NCBI RefSeq assembly: GCF_036226665.1
Contig: NZ_CP109007.1
Location: 558,001-622,000, forward strand
Direction of reading: 5' to 3'
DNA length: 64,000 nt
From: Streptomyces sp. NBC_00691
Lineage (GTDB): Bacteria > Actinomycetota > Actinomycetes > Streptomycetales > Streptomycetaceae
Below, one piece after another: positions 32,340 to 41,780 of the stretch. A model generated the notes under the pieces. It was not told the origin of the DNA. It ran no database searches and worked only from the letters and a program-made list of their open reading frames with translations. Made by a program: the position numbers and the translations under genes. Position 1 is the stretch's first letter. Each line of letters begins with the position of its first letter.

Positions 32340-32957
32340 GTGTTGACCTTGGACGCGGCGCTGGTCCAGCTTGACCACAGGGCCTCGGCGAAGCGCCGTG
32401 CGGCCGCCGGGCGACTGCGCCGACTCGCGGTCACGACCGCCGGCCCGTCGCTGTTGCGGGCCCTCCGGCGCGAGGTTCTCGACCCGCGGACGTGGGAGAC
32501 CCAGTACGAGATGGTCATGGCGCTCGGGGCGTGCGACCACCGGCCGGCGGTCCCCTTCCTGAGCGAGCTGGCACAGCGGCCCATGGAGCACACGAGCGTG
32601 TATGCCGCCCTCGGCGACTCGATCGTGCGGTTGCGCGGCGCGGAAGAGGGCGTCTCAGCCCCGGTGCGATGGTGTCTGAGCCTCGGAACGCCCCAGCTCA
32701 CCGACGGCGCCCTCCGCGCCGTCGCCATGCTGCGCGCGGTGCCGGATCCGGAGACGGTCGACCTCGTCCTCGACCGGCTCGTGCCCCTGCGTCCTCACGA
32801 CGGACTGCGCTTCTGGGCCGCGGCCGCCGCGGCCGGTTGGCCGGGTGAGCGGGTGCGCGCCTTCCTGGAGAGCTGCGCGGCGGGTCCGCGGACGGATGTC
32901 GCCGATGCGGCGGCCACGTCACTGGAAGGCACGTACCAGACCTACCGGCCGCTCTGA
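32340..32957 (+). CDS. HEAT-repeat-like helical protein
   Basis: A 205-residue, all-helical protein. Repeated pairs of amphipathic helices (LLRALRREVLDPRTWETQYE, VMALGACDHRPAVPFLSELA, LRAVAMLRAVPDPETVDLVL) look like HEAT repeats, a protein-protein interaction scaffold. GTG is chosen because GGGGAGG lies eight bases before it. There is no signal or membrane segment. The partner is unknown and the neighbours give no hint. Confidence 0.65.
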   Translation: MLTLDAALVQLDHRASAKRRAAAGRLRRLAVTTAGPSLLRALRREVLDPRTWETQYEMVMALGACDHRPAVPFLSELAQRPMEHTSVYAALGDSIVRLRGAEEGVSAPVRWCLSLGTPQLTDGALRAVAMLRAVPDPETVDLVLDRLVPLRPHDGLRFWAAAAAAGWPGERVRAFLESCAAGPRTDVADAAATSLEGTYQTYRPL

Positions 32958-33066
32958 CCCGACCCGGACGGATCCTGGGCGGAGGGGGTTGGACCAGGCG
33001 GGTTCAACTCGGCCGGCGACAGCTGATCAGGACTGAGAAACGGTCGTCCTGGACGAGGATGAGCGC

Positions 33067-34398
33067 ATGGTGAAGGGTGTCGTGCTCGACGCGGTGAACG
33101 CCGCTCTGGCGGAGTTGTGCCAGGAGTTCCGCGGACTGGACAGCGGGCACCTCGCCTCGTACATCCCACCGCTGGCGCAGGCGGATCCCGACGACTTCGG
33201 GATCGCGCTGGCGAGTGCGGACGGGCATCGCTACCGGGCGGGTGAGGCGGACAGGCTCTTCACGATCCAGTCGGTGTCCAAGCCGTTCGTCCTCGCGCTC
33301 GCACTGGGCGAACTCGGCGGGGCCGAGGTCTTCCGCCGCGTGGGGGCCGAGCCGAGCGGTGAGCCCTTCAACGCGATCAGTCTGGACCCGGTGACGGGGC
33401 GCCCCGCGAACCCCATGATCAACGCGGGGGCCATCGCGACCACCGCGCTGGTGCCGGCCGCGAACAGGGAGCAGCGGTTCGCGCGCATCCTGGAGACGCT
33501 GGGCCGCTTCGCCGGGCGTCCCCTGGACGTCGACGAAGAAGTCTACCGGGCCGAGGTCGCCACGGGCGACAGGAACATCGCCCTCGCCCATCTGATGAAG
33601 GCGGCAGGATCCCTCGCGGGTGACCCGTCGGAGGCCCTGGACGTCTACTTCCGGCAGTGCGCGATCCGGGTGAACGCCGTCGACCTCGCGGTGATGGCCG
33701 CGACTCTCGCGAACGGAGGCGTCAATCCGGTCACCGGCGAGAGGGTCGTCCCGGAGCCGGTGACCGTTCAGGTCCTGGCCGTCATGGCGACGTGCGGGAT
33801 GTACGACGGTTCGGGCGACTGGCTGCTCCGGGTCGGGCTTCCCGCGAAGAGCGGTGTCTCCGGGGGCCTGGTGGCCATCAGTCCGGGACGCTCCGGACTC
33901 GGCTCGTACAGTCCCCTGCTGGACACCGCCGGGAACCCCGTCCGCGCGGTCGCGGCGCTGGCCGTGCTGTCGCAGGAACTGGGACTCCATCTGATGCACA
34001 GGCCCCCGCCCGGCACCCCGACGATCATCGAGCCCGGCGCGGGCGACGGGCCCGACGGGGCCGCGTGGTCCCGGGCCGAAGGCGAGGCGGCACCGGGCGG
34101 CCTCTCCCCTCGGGTCGCGGCGCAGGGGCCGCTCGACTTCACCGGTGCCGAACGGTTGGCCTACGCCCTGGCGGAGCGCCTGCCCGAGGTCGGCCACGGG
34201 CGCGCGGTCATGGACCTCGTGCAGGTCACCGGCGTCGACGCCGCCGCCGAACGCCTCTTGCGTGGGGTCCTGGAACGCCTCACCGCCAGGGGGCACCGCA
34301 TCGGCTTCGTGGGCGAGGCCGCGGTGCCCTTCCGTGGCCAGGGGGTCATGCTCGCCTCACGATCGGCGGCCGTGGAGTGGGCGCGGCCGCCCTCGTGA
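33067..34398 (+). CDS. glsA: Glutaminase with C-terminal STAS-like domain
   Basis: A 443-residue enzyme that hydrolyses glutamine to glutamate and ammonia. The beta-lactamase-like core contains FTIQSVSKPFVLALAL (Ser-x-x-Lys), NPMINAGAIATTALV, EVYRAEVATGDRNIALAHLM, VMATCGMYDGSGDW and LPAKSGVSGGLVAISPG. Residues ~350-440 (YALAERLPEVGHGRAVMDLV, then RGHRIGFVGEAAVP) resemble a STAS domain and may regulate activity. Typical stand-alone glutaminases are ~310 residues, so the extension is real. It is a single gene. Confidence 0.92.
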   Translation: MVKGVVLDAVNAALAELCQEFRGLDSGHLASYIPPLAQADPDDFGIALASADGHRYRAGEADRLFTIQSVSKPFVLALALGELGGAEVFRRVGAEPSGEPFNAISLDPVTGRPANPMINAGAIATTALVPAANREQRFARILETLGRFAGRPLDVDEEVYRAEVATGDRNIALAHLMKAAGSLAGDPSEALDVYFRQCAIRVNAVDLAVMAATLANGGVNPVTGERVVPEPVTVQVLAVMATCGMYDGSGDWLLRVGLPAKSGVSGGLVAISPGRSGLGSYSPLLDTAGNPVRAVAALAVLSQELGLHLMHRPPPGTPTIIEPGAGDGPDGAAWSRAEGEAAPGGLSPRVAAQGPLDFTGAERLAYALAERLPEVGHGRAVMDLVQVTGVDAAAERLLRGVLERLTARGHRIGFVGEAAVPFRGQGVMLASRSAAVEWARPPS

Positions 34399-34440
34399 GC
34401 GGTGGCGGAGGGACGGTGACGGCCGGGGTGCGGTGGAGGA

Positions 34441-34875
34441 TCACGCCGCGCCGTGCTTCCGGAAGGACGTGCTGTCCGTGGTGAGCGCCCAGATCACGAG
34501 GATCGAGATGGCCATCGAGAAGAGCGCCCACCAGGGGTGATAGGGCAGGAACAGGAACTGCGCGACGGTGTTCAGGACGGCCAGGGTGATGCCGCCCATC
34601 CGTCCCCACTCGGATCCCATGAGGATTCCGGTGCCGGCGAGTCCGACGAGGATGCCGAGGATGAGATGGGTCCAGCCCCAGCCGGTCAGACTGAACTCGA
34701 AGACGTAGTCCCCGACGCGGGTGTAGACGTCGTCCTTGGCGATGGCGGCGATGCCCTGGAGGATGTCGAGGATGCCGATGACCACCATGAGGACACCGGC
34801 GAACAGGGTTCCGCCTGCGGCCCCTCGTGCGCTCGCGTCGGCGCCGGGTGGGCGGGGTGCGGTGTTCTGGCTCAT
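34441..34875 (-). CDS. DUF7144-type membrane protein
   Basis: A 144-residue protein with four membrane helices after a short polar N-terminus. The pattern matches the actinobacterial DUF7144 family (FAGVLMVVIGILDILQGIAA; WGWTHLILGILVGLAGTGIL; LPYHPWWALFSMAISILVIW). The ATG at 34875 is the start giving a sensible topology. It converges with the glutaminase gene. The function of the family is unknown. Confidence 0.8.
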   Translation of the reverse strand: MSQNTAPRPPGADASARGAAGGTLFAGVLMVVIGILDILQGIAAIAKDDVYTRVGDYVFEFSLTGWGWTHLILGILVGLAGTGILMGSEWGRMGGITLAVLNTVAQFLFLPYHPWWALFSMAISILVIWALTTDSTSFRKHGAA

Positions 34876-35098
34876 GGGGTCATCGTCCGGCCGTCGCTCC
34901 GGGAGCGACCGTTCAACTGGGCCGAACGAGTGAACAAGCACCGGCCGCGCGACACGGCCGGAGCCGGCCGAACGGTAGGCGGCCTCGTCGGGGCTGTGAA
35001 GCCGCCCGCCGTCCGGCATCGGGCCCGCCGGGCCCCCCGCTGCTGCGCGAGGGGACCGGCACGGCGGTCGGCGTCTCACCGTCGGAGTGGGGTCGGTG

Positions 35099-37591
35099 TC
35101 AGTTGACGGTCCACCGCTGGAGCGGCGTACCGGTGTCGGGCTGTTGGGTGACGAGGGCTCCGTCGGTCGAAGAGGCGGTCGTCAGGAGCAGTCCGCTCGC
35201 CGCGGAGGCGACGGTGTAGGTGCCGGCGGCCTGGCGGACGATGTTCCAGCGCTGGTTGGCCCCCTTGGTGCAGGTCCACTGGATGACGCGCGCGCCCGTA
35301 CCGGTCGAGCCGCCCTCGACGTCGGCGCACAGCCCGGACTCGCTGTTCCTGAGTTCGTAGGTCCCGTCGGTCTGCTGGGTGAAGCTCCACTTCTGGTTGA
35401 GGCCGCCGGTCGGGGTCCAGGTGATGAGCCGGGTGCCGGCGGTGGTGCTGTGGTCGGGGTTGTCGAGTGCCTTGCCGCCGGCGGTCAGGGTGTGGACGCC
35501 GTCGAGCGAGGCCGTCACCGCCCAGGTGAACGTGGTCGAGCCAGTGGCGCTGCCGGAGGACGCGGTGACGGTGACCGTCGACATGCCCGCCGTGGTGGGC
35601 GTGCCGGTGACGAGTCCGCCGGAGTTGATGCTCAGACCGGCGGGAAGGCCGGTGGCGGTGAAGGTCAGGGGCTTGCCGGCGGAGTCGGCGGCCTCCACCT
35701 GGAGGGAGACGGCCTTGTTGAGGGGGGTGGTCCGGTCGCCGGGGTGGGTGACCGTCACCGTCTCGGGGACCTGAGTGGTCGGGGTCAGGGTCAGGATCTG
35801 CTCGCCCGCCGTCCGGGTGCCGCCGACCGCGTTGCCCGTGGTGTTGCTCCAGGTGCGGGTGGGCGTGGTCTCGGCGAGGCGGCCGGAGTCGGCGGAGAGG
35901 CCGATGACGAGGCCGCTGTAGCGGTTGACGATCTTGTACGTGCCGGTGGGGGCACCGTCGGTGGGCGAGGCGCCGCGGAGGACGAACCACTGTTGGCCGA
36001 CGGTGGGACCGCCGGCCGGGGCGGGCGTGACGGTCGGCTTGGTGCCCCAGGCGCGGGTGGTGGTGGAGGTGGTGCCCACGCCGAGGAGTCCGCCCGAGGA
36101 GGAGTTGGCGATGCGGTACGAGCCGTCACCGTTCGGGGTGAAGATCCAGGCGTCGAGGCCGGACCCGGTGGCGGCGGCGAGCGAGGTGGTGGCCGAACCG
36201 CCGGAGACCTGGGCCAGGACGCGGCCGCCGGCTGCGGCGACGCGGTACGCCCTGGTCGTGTCGACGGGGGCCGCGGGCCGGGTGGTGCCGATGGTCAGGT
36301 TGACGTACTCGCTGCTGGTGCCGTTGGAGCAGCCGAAGGAGCAGTACGAGCGGAAGTCCTTGCCGACGATCCCGGAGGCGGTCCTGTTGCCGCTGTCCAG
36401 GAACCAGCGGTACCAGGACGCGTTCTTGTAGCTTCCGGTGTCCCCGAGGCGGAACCATTTCTGGGTGGCCAGGTTGTCGGTGGCGTAGATCTCCTGGGAG
36501 GCGTTACCGCTCTGGTCGACCGCCTGGGGCTGGCCGATGTACAGGCCGAGATGCGCGTTGTACGTGATGTCCATGACGAACAACGGGGATGTCGGGGGCG
36601 TCAGGCCGGCGGCCACCTGCTGGCTCACGGTGCCGCTGTTGGCGGGGTCGTACTCCTTCGACGGCGGGGTGTAGCCCGTCGTACTGCCGGAGCCGACCGG
36701 GACCATGGTGCTCTCGCGGCCTCCGACGCCGGGCTCGGACCAGGCGCCGCCGTACCACTTCTGCCAGGAGCCGGGCGCCATCTTCGACGCGATCGGGGCG
36801 CGGGCGACATGCCCGTAGAACGCGGCCCAGCCACCGCCCTTGTTCACGATCCGGGAGCCGTAGAAGGCGTAGAAGTAGCCGGACGACGTGTCGACGAAGA
36901 GACGCTGGTCACCGGTGCCGTAGTGGTACGTCTGCTGCGGGAAGGCAGTGGTGTCGCCGCGCTCGGTGCTGTGGTGCGAGGTGATGACGTGGTCCTTGAT
37001 GGTCCACGTCCGTCCCTGGTCCCTGGAGACGGCGTAGTCGATGCCGTCGTAGTGGATGCCGTCGCCGAAGGGCTGCGGGGTGAACTCGTTGTGCACGAGT
37101 CCGTACCAGTCACCGGTGTCGGGGTCGACCCAGACGCCCGCGAGGTCGCAGTAGTTGCGGTGCGCGTACGAGGCGGTGGAGGGCGCCTGGGTGGACTCCA
37201 CGCCCGTCGGGCTGTTGTTGCACCGCCACGTGGTGTCGTTGTTGCGGTCGGCGGAGTTGGCCGGGTTCACCGCGTCGCTGATGCCGCCGGACCGGGTGGC
37301 GGTGTCGAAGTCCGTCCCGGTGTAGAAGGTCCACTTGCGGGGATCGTTCGCGCCGTACAGCGCGTGCGCCTGCTGGAAGTAGAAGGTGCCGTCCTTGTCG
37401 ATGTACGGGCCGGCGGGGGTGTCGTCGGGGTGGGTCCACGAGCCCTTGGCCCCGACGGTGACGGTGTAGGTGGCGGCGCTCGGTTCCGCGGACGCCGCGG
37501 ACGCGATGGGCGTCCCCAGCGTGCTGCCGCCGGTGACGAGCAGCGCGGCGGCGGCGAGCGCCCCGGCCAGTCTGTGACGAGGAGTGCGCAT
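35099..37591 (-). CDS. Large secreted protein with catalytic-like propeller domain, Ig-like and ricin-type lectin domains
   Basis: An 830-residue exported protein. After a Sec signal (RLAGALAAAALLVTGG...ASA) residues ~40-430 hold a Trp/Gly/Asp-rich domain, with DNA-free repeats such as VWVDPDTGDWYGLVHNEF and DYAVSRDQGRTWTIKD, which look like a glycosidase-type beta-propeller. A ricin-like segment follows (IANSSSGGLLGVG). Then comes a He_PIG-type Ig domain (LPAGLSINSGGLVTGTPTTA). The last ~130 residues are a ricin B lectin with three QxW motifs (LNQKWSF, NQRWNIV, LQRWTVN). It probably degrades or binds a polysaccharide. The catalytic family is not identified. AGGGAG precedes the ATG. Confidence 0.8.
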   Translation of the reverse strand: MRTPRHRLAGALAAAALLVTGGSTLGTPIASAASAEPSAATYTVTVGAKGSWTHPDDTPAGPYIDKDGTFYFQQAHALYGANDPRKWTFYTGTDFDTATRSGGISDAVNPANSADRNNDTTWRCNNSPTGVESTQAPSTASYAHRNYCDLAGVWVDPDTGDWYGLVHNEFTPQPFGDGIHYDGIDYAVSRDQGRTWTIKDHVITSHHSTERGDTTAFPQQTYHYGTGDQRLFVDTSSGYFYAFYGSRIVNKGGGWAAFYGHVARAPIASKMAPGSWQKWYGGAWSEPGVGGRESTMVPVGSGSTTGYTPPSKEYDPANSGTVSQQVAAGLTPPTSPLFVMDITYNAHLGLYIGQPQAVDQSGNASQEIYATDNLATQKWFRLGDTGSYKNASWYRWFLDSGNRTASGIVGKDFRSYCSFGCSNGTSSEYVNLTIGTTRPAAPVDTTRAYRVAAAGGRVLAQVSGGSATTSLAAATGSGLDAWIFTPNGDGSYRIANSSSGGLLGVGTTSTTTRAWGTKPTVTPAPAGGPTVGQQWFVLRGASPTDGAPTGTYKIVNRYSGLVIGLSADSGRLAETTPTRTWSNTTGNAVGGTRTAGEQILTLTPTTQVPETVTVTHPGDRTTPLNKAVSLQVEAADSAGKPLTFTATGLPAGLSINSGGLVTGTPTTAGMSTVTVTASSGSATGSTTFTWAVTASLDGVHTLTAGGKALDNPDHSTTAGTRLITWTPTGGLNQKWSFTQQTDGTYELRNSESGLCADVEGGSTGTGARVIQWTCTKGANQRWNIVRQAAGTYTVASAASGLLLTTASSTDGALVTQQPDTGTPLQRWTVN

Positions 37592-37870
37592 GGTTCTCCC
37601 TGATCGGAGGAGCCACGAGGGGAGGCCGAGGTGCGCCCTTCCCGGCGTGGACGTGCGGGGCGGCACTCAGAGTGCTCGCACCCGCGTCGCGGCTCATAGG
37701 GACGAATCACCACGGCGCTTGGACTTTCCGTCGCCCGCCGGTACGCACGCCGGTACGCCCGCCGCGGCCCGGCCCGAGCGGGGCGGCGGGCTGAGCGGGG
37801 CGGCTAGCAGTAGGGCACCCCTGCCTTGTGCTTGCAGTCACCGCCATCCCGATCACACCGACTAGCCGCG

Positions 37871-37901
37871 ATTGCATTTATAGCGCGTGTGCAATTATTG
37901 T
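37871..37901 (+). promoter_or_regulatory. Promoter with ATTGCA-N13-TGCAAT dyad for the MFS gene
   Basis: TTGCAT (37872-37877), an 18-base spacer and TATTGT (37896-37901) form a plausible promoter in a markedly AT-rich patch. The dyad ATTGCA/TGCAAT (37871-37895) overlaps its -35 and spacer, so a repressor could occupy it. The rest of the 357-base gap 37592-37948 shows nothing else I can name. Confidence 0.45.
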
Positions 37902-37948
37902 GAGAGCACGTAAAGAGCTTGCTCAAGCACTCACGGAAGGGGTGAGCC

Positions 37949-39169
37949 ATGCCGCTCGCACTCCTCGCCCTGGCAGTCGGGGCCTTCGGGATCGGCACGA
38001 CCGAGTTCGTCGTCATGGGGCTGCTCCCCGAGATCGCCGGTGACTACGGCGTCTCCATCCCCACCGCCGGCCTGCTCGTCACCGGCTACGCGCTCGGCGT
38101 CGTCGTCGGCGCGCCGCTGCTGACCGTCCTCGGCAACAAGGTGAGCCGCAAGCGGATGCTCATGCTGCTCATGGGCCTGTTCGTGGCCGGAAACATACTC
38201 TCCGCGATCGCCCCGAGCTTCGGGGTGATGGTCACCGGCCGGGTGATCGCCTCGCTCGCGCACGGCTCGTTCTTCGGCATCGGATCCGTCGTCGCCGCCG
38301 GCCTCGTCGCCCCGGACAGGAAGGCCGGCGCCATCGCCACCATGTTCACCGGGCTCACCGTCGCCAACATCGTCGGCGTGCCGCTCGGCACCCTCATCGG
38401 GCAGGCGGTCGGCTGGCGCACCACCTTCGCGATCGTCGCCGCGCTCGGCGTGATCGGCCTGCTCGGCATCGCCAGGCTCGTCCCCGCCATGCCCGGCCCG
38501 GAGGGCACCCACCTGCGCCGGGAGCTGAAGGCCTTCCGCAACCCCCAGGTCCTGCTCGCCATGGCGATGACCGTGCTCGGCTTCGGCGGTGTCTTCGCCG
38601 CGATCACCTACATCGCGCCGATGATGACCGAGGTCGCCGGCTACTCCGACGGTGCGGTCACCTGGCTGCTGGTCCTCTTCGGTGTCGGGATGTTCCTCGG
38701 CAACCTGCTCGGCGGCCGGCTCGCCGACCGTGCGCTGATGCCCCTGCTGTACGGCGCCCTGGGCGGGCTCGCGATCGTCCTGGCGCTGTTCACCCTGGCC
38801 GCCCACAACAAGGTCCTCGCCGCGATCGCCGTCCTCCTCGTCGGAGCCCTCGGCTTCGCCACCGTGCCGCCGCTGCAGAAGCGCGTCCTCGACCAGGCGC
38901 ACGGCGCGCCGACCCTGGCCTCCGCCGTGAACATCGGCGCCTTCAACCTCGGCAACGCGCTCGCCGCATGGCTGGGCGGCCTCGTCATCGCCGCCGGCCT
39001 CGGCTACACAGCACCGAACTGGGTCGGCGCCGTCCTCGCCGCCGCCGCTCTCGGCCTCGCCTTCTGGTCCGCCGCGCTGGAGCGCCGGGCCCTCGCGACC
39101 GCCGACGCCTCCGGTGCCGCGACCGCCGGCCCCTCGGACACGGACGCCCGTATCCCCGTACACCACTGA
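37949..39169 (+). CDS. MFS transporter (AraJ/YdhP-like drug or sugar efflux)
   Basis: A 406-residue permease with 12 predicted helices. The first is LALAVGAFGIGTTEFVVMGLL; the TEFVVMG pattern and the motif-A loop GNKVSRKRMLM are typical of the arabinose/chloramphenicol efflux group. AAGGGGTGAGCC precedes the ATG. It is followed at short distances by the GlcG-like and aldo-keto reductase genes in the same direction, so the three are likely co-expressed. The substrate is unknown. Confidence 0.9.
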   Translation: MPLALLALAVGAFGIGTTEFVVMGLLPEIAGDYGVSIPTAGLLVTGYALGVVVGAPLLTVLGNKVSRKRMLMLLMGLFVAGNILSAIAPSFGVMVTGRVIASLAHGSFFGIGSVVAAGLVAPDRKAGAIATMFTGLTVANIVGVPLGTLIGQAVGWRTTFAIVAALGVIGLLGIARLVPAMPGPEGTHLRRELKAFRNPQVLLAMAMTVLGFGGVFAAITYIAPMMTEVAGYSDGAVTWLLVLFGVGMFLGNLLGGRLADRALMPLLYGALGGLAIVLALFTLAAHNKVLAAIAVLLVGALGFATVPPLQKRVLDQAHGAPTLASAVNIGAFNLGNALAAWLGGLVIAAGLGYTAPNWVGAVLAAAALGLAFWSAALERRALATADASGAATAGPSDTDARIPVHH

Positions 39170-39215
39170 ACCCCCCTCCCCTCCCCCTCCGCACACCATC
39201 GCCAGGAGAAGCGCC

Positions 39216-39638
39216 ATGACCACCACCAGCGCCGTCGCCCCGCTGACCACCCAGGACGCCGAGATCCTGCTCACCACCGCCCGTCGCGCCGCCGAGGCCG
39301 CGGGAGTCACCGTCAGCGTCACCGTCCTCGACGCGGGCGGCCACCTCCTCGCCTTCCGCCGGGACGACCGCGCCGTGCTGATCTCGGGCGAGACGAGCAC
39401 CCGCAAGGCCTACACCGCCCTGCAGCTCGACGCCCCCACCGCCGACCTCGTGGACCTGGTCAAGCCCGACGGCCCGTTCCACTCCCTGACCACGGCCCTC
39501 GACCGCCCGCTCCTCTTCATCGCCGGCGGCGTCCCCGTCCACCGCGACGGCACCCTCGTCGGCGCCCTCGGCGTCGGCGGTGGTGCCCCGGAGCAGGACC
39601 ACTCCTTCGCGGTCACGGCCACCGCGGCCCTCGCCTGA
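39216..39638 (+). CDS. GlcG/HbpS-type heme-binding family protein
   Basis: A 140-residue protein of the GlcG/HbpS fold. Motifs are LLTTARRAAEAAGVTVSVTV, LDAGGHLLAFRRDDRA, STRKAYTALQLD and GGVPVHRDGTLVGALGVGGG. Members bind heme or cobalamin-like ligands, or are small-molecule sensors. There is no signal peptide. AGGAGAAGCGCC lies before the ATG, and the gene begins 46 bases after the transporter stop, so an operon is likely. The ligand here is not known. Confidence 0.87.
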   Translation: MTTTSAVAPLTTQDAEILLTTARRAAEAAGVTVSVTVLDAGGHLLAFRRDDRAVLISGETSTRKAYTALQLDAPTADLVDLVKPDGPFHSLTTALDRPLLFIAGGVPVHRDGTLVGALGVGGGAPEQDHSFAVTATAALA

Positions 39639-39749
39639 TCTGTACCGGCGGACATCACGAGGCGCCACCCGCGGCCTCCCCGGAGCGACATCCGCAGAGA
39701 AGCCCGCGCAGAGACCCGTGGGCGCATCCGAACAGAAAGCAGTGCACGC

Positions 39750-40574
39750 ATGTCCCACCTCCCCACCGTCACGCTCAACAACGGCGTGGAGATCCCGCAG
39801 CTCGGCTTCGGTGTCTTCCAGGTCCCCGACGACGAGACGACCGCCGCCGTCGGCCACGCCCTCCGGGCCGGCTACCGCTCCCTGGACACCGCCGCGATCT
39901 ACGGCAACGAGGCCGGTGTCGGACGCGCCCTCGCCGGCTCCGGCATCGACCGCGACGAGCTCTTCGTGACCACCAAGCTGTGGAACGCCGACCAGGGGTA
40001 CGACTCCACCCTGCGGGCCTTCGAGGAGAGCCTCGCCAAGCTGGGCCTCGACCACGTGGACCTGTACCTGATCCACTGGCCGACCCCGGCGCGCGACCTG
40101 TACGTCGACACCTGGCGTGCGATCGGGACGCTGGTCGCCGACGGACGGGTCCGCGCGGCCGGTGTCTCCAACTTCCAGCCGGCGCACCTGAAGCGACTGC
40201 TGGACAGCAGCGACCTCGTGCCGGCCGTCAACCAGATCGAGCTCCACCCGGCGCTCCAGCAGCGGGAACTCCGCGACCTGCACGCCGCCCACTCCATCGC
40301 CACCGAGGCGTGGAGCCCGCTCGCCCAGGGCGCCGTCCTCACCGAGCCGGCCATCGTGGACATCGCCGCGCGGCACGGCAGGTCCCCCGCCCAGGTGGTG
40401 CTGCGCTGGCACCTCCAGCTCGGGAACGTCGTGATCCCGAAGTCCGTCACCCCCGCGCGGATCCGCGAGAACCTCGACGTCTTCGACTTCGCCCTCTCCG
40501 ACGAGGAGATGGGCGCGCTCGGCGGCCTCGACCGCGGACTGCGCACCGGGCCGGACCCCGACACCCTCGACTGA
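39750..40574 (+). CDS. Aldo/keto reductase (2,5-diketo-D-gluconate reductase type)
   Basis: A 274-residue NADPH-dependent AKR. The catalytic tetrad is Asp46 and Tyr51 (SLDTAAIYGNE), Lys76 (VTTKLW) and His109 (YLIHWPTP). The coenzyme end VVIPKSVTPARIRENLDV is present. It closes the MFS-GlcG-AKR group. The relatives reduce keto-sugars and methylglyoxal, so it may detoxify or process what the transporter handles. Confidence 0.92.
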   Translation: MSHLPTVTLNNGVEIPQLGFGVFQVPDDETTAAVGHALRAGYRSLDTAAIYGNEAGVGRALAGSGIDRDELFVTTKLWNADQGYDSTLRAFEESLAKLGLDHVDLYLIHWPTPARDLYVDTWRAIGTLVADGRVRAAGVSNFQPAHLKRLLDSSDLVPAVNQIELHPALQQRELRDLHAAHSIATEAWSPLAQGAVLTEPAIVDIAARHGRSPAQVVLRWHLQLGNVVIPKSVTPARIRENLDVFDFALSDEEMGALGGLDRGLRTGPDPDTLD

Positions 40575-40764
40575 GCCCGTCCCGGGCCCCGGACCCCCGT
40601 TTCACCCCCTCGCGCACGGGGCCGGTGGGAGGGACCGAAGCGGCGGATCGGCCGGTCCGTGCCGGGCGCGGAGAAGACCGTCCGAAGGAGTCACCGGGTC
40701 AGACTGGTGACACGCACCGACAGCTCCGCATCGATCGCACCGCCCCAGAACAGGAAGCGACTTC

Positions 40765-41682
40765 ATGACCGACAAGCCGACCGTGAGTGTCCTGGGCACC
40801 GGGATCATGGGCGCCGCCATGGCCCGCAACCTCCTCCGGGCAGGACTCGCCGTCCGGGTCTGGAACCGGACCCGTGCCAAGGCCGAGCCCCTCGCCGCCG
40901 ACGGCGCGTACGTCGCCGACACGCCCGACGAGGCCGTGCGGGACGCGGACGTCGTCCTCACCGTGCTGCACGACGGGCCCGCCGTGCTCCGGACCGTCCG
41001 GCAGGCCGCGCCGGGGCTCCGGCGGGGTGCCGTCTGGATCCAGTCGACGACGGCGGGCATCGAGGAGGTCGGCGAACTCGCGGGCCTCGCCCGTGAGCAC
41101 GGGCTGGTCTTCTTCGACGCGCCCGTCCTCGGTACGCGCGCGCCCGCCGAGGCGGGGCAGTTGGTCGTCCTGGCCGCCGGCCCCGGCGAGCACCGCGAGG
41201 CCGTGGCGCCCGTGCTGGAGGCCGTCGGCTCCCGCACCGTGTGGACCGGCGAGGACGGTGCGGACGCGGCGGCCACGCGCCTGAAGCTCGTGGCCAACAG
41301 CTGGGTCCTCGCCGCCACCAACGCGACCGGTGAGGTCCTGGCCCTGTCCCAGGCCCTCGGTGTGGATCCCCGGAGCTTCTTCGACGTCATCGCGGGCGGC
41401 CCTCTCGACATGGGCTATCTGCGCGCCAAGGCGGCGCTCGTCCTGGAGGACCGGCTGTCGCCCCCCAGCTTCGCGGTGACCACGGCGGCCAAGGACGCCC
41501 GGCTGATCGTCGAGGCCGGGCTCCGGCACGGCGTACGCCTCGACGGGGCGGCCGCAGGCGCCGAACGCCTCGCCCGCGCCGCCGCGCAGGGCCATGGCGA
41601 CGAGGACATGGCCGCCGTCTACTTCGCGAGCTTCGAGGAGGAGGGGGAGCGGGAACAGGGGGAGGAGCGGCGAACCGAGTGA
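40765..41682 (+). CDS. 3-hydroxyisobutyrate dehydrogenase-family NAD(P) oxidoreductase
   Basis: A 305-residue beta-hydroxyacid dehydrogenase. Rossmann motif VSVLGTGIMGAAMARNLLRA, the substrate loop FFDAPVLGTRAPAEAGQL, and catalytic Lys in TRLKLVANSWVLAATNATGE. The Asn/Lys pattern matches the HIBADH/tartronate semialdehyde reductase group. It follows the aldo-keto reductase by 190 bases and converges on the lactate monooxygenase. The substrate is not defined. Confidence 0.9.
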   Translation: MTDKPTVSVLGTGIMGAAMARNLLRAGLAVRVWNRTRAKAEPLAADGAYVADTPDEAVRDADVVLTVLHDGPAVLRTVRQAAPGLRRGAVWIQSTTAGIEEVGELAGLAREHGLVFFDAPVLGTRAPAEAGQLVVLAAGPGEHREAVAPVLEAVGSRTVWTGEDGADAAATRLKLVANSWVLAATNATGEVLALSQALGVDPRSFFDVIAGGPLDMGYLRAKAALVLEDRLSPPSFAVTTAAKDARLIVEAGLRHGVRLDGAAAGAERLARAAAQGHGDEDMAAVYFASFEEEGEREQGEERRTE

Positions 41683-41780
41683 GGCGCCCAAGACCTCGGG
41701 ACCGTGCGTGAGCGGCGACGCCGTCAGGACGGCCCGGCCCCGCCCGCGACGCGCGCACCGTCCCGCCGCGCGCACCCGTC

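Noticed and set aside
37795..37870. tRNA- or small-RNA-like segment upstream of the MFS gene
   Set aside because: No cloverleaf, anticodon arm or T-loop motif could be drawn; it is ordinary intergenic DNA.
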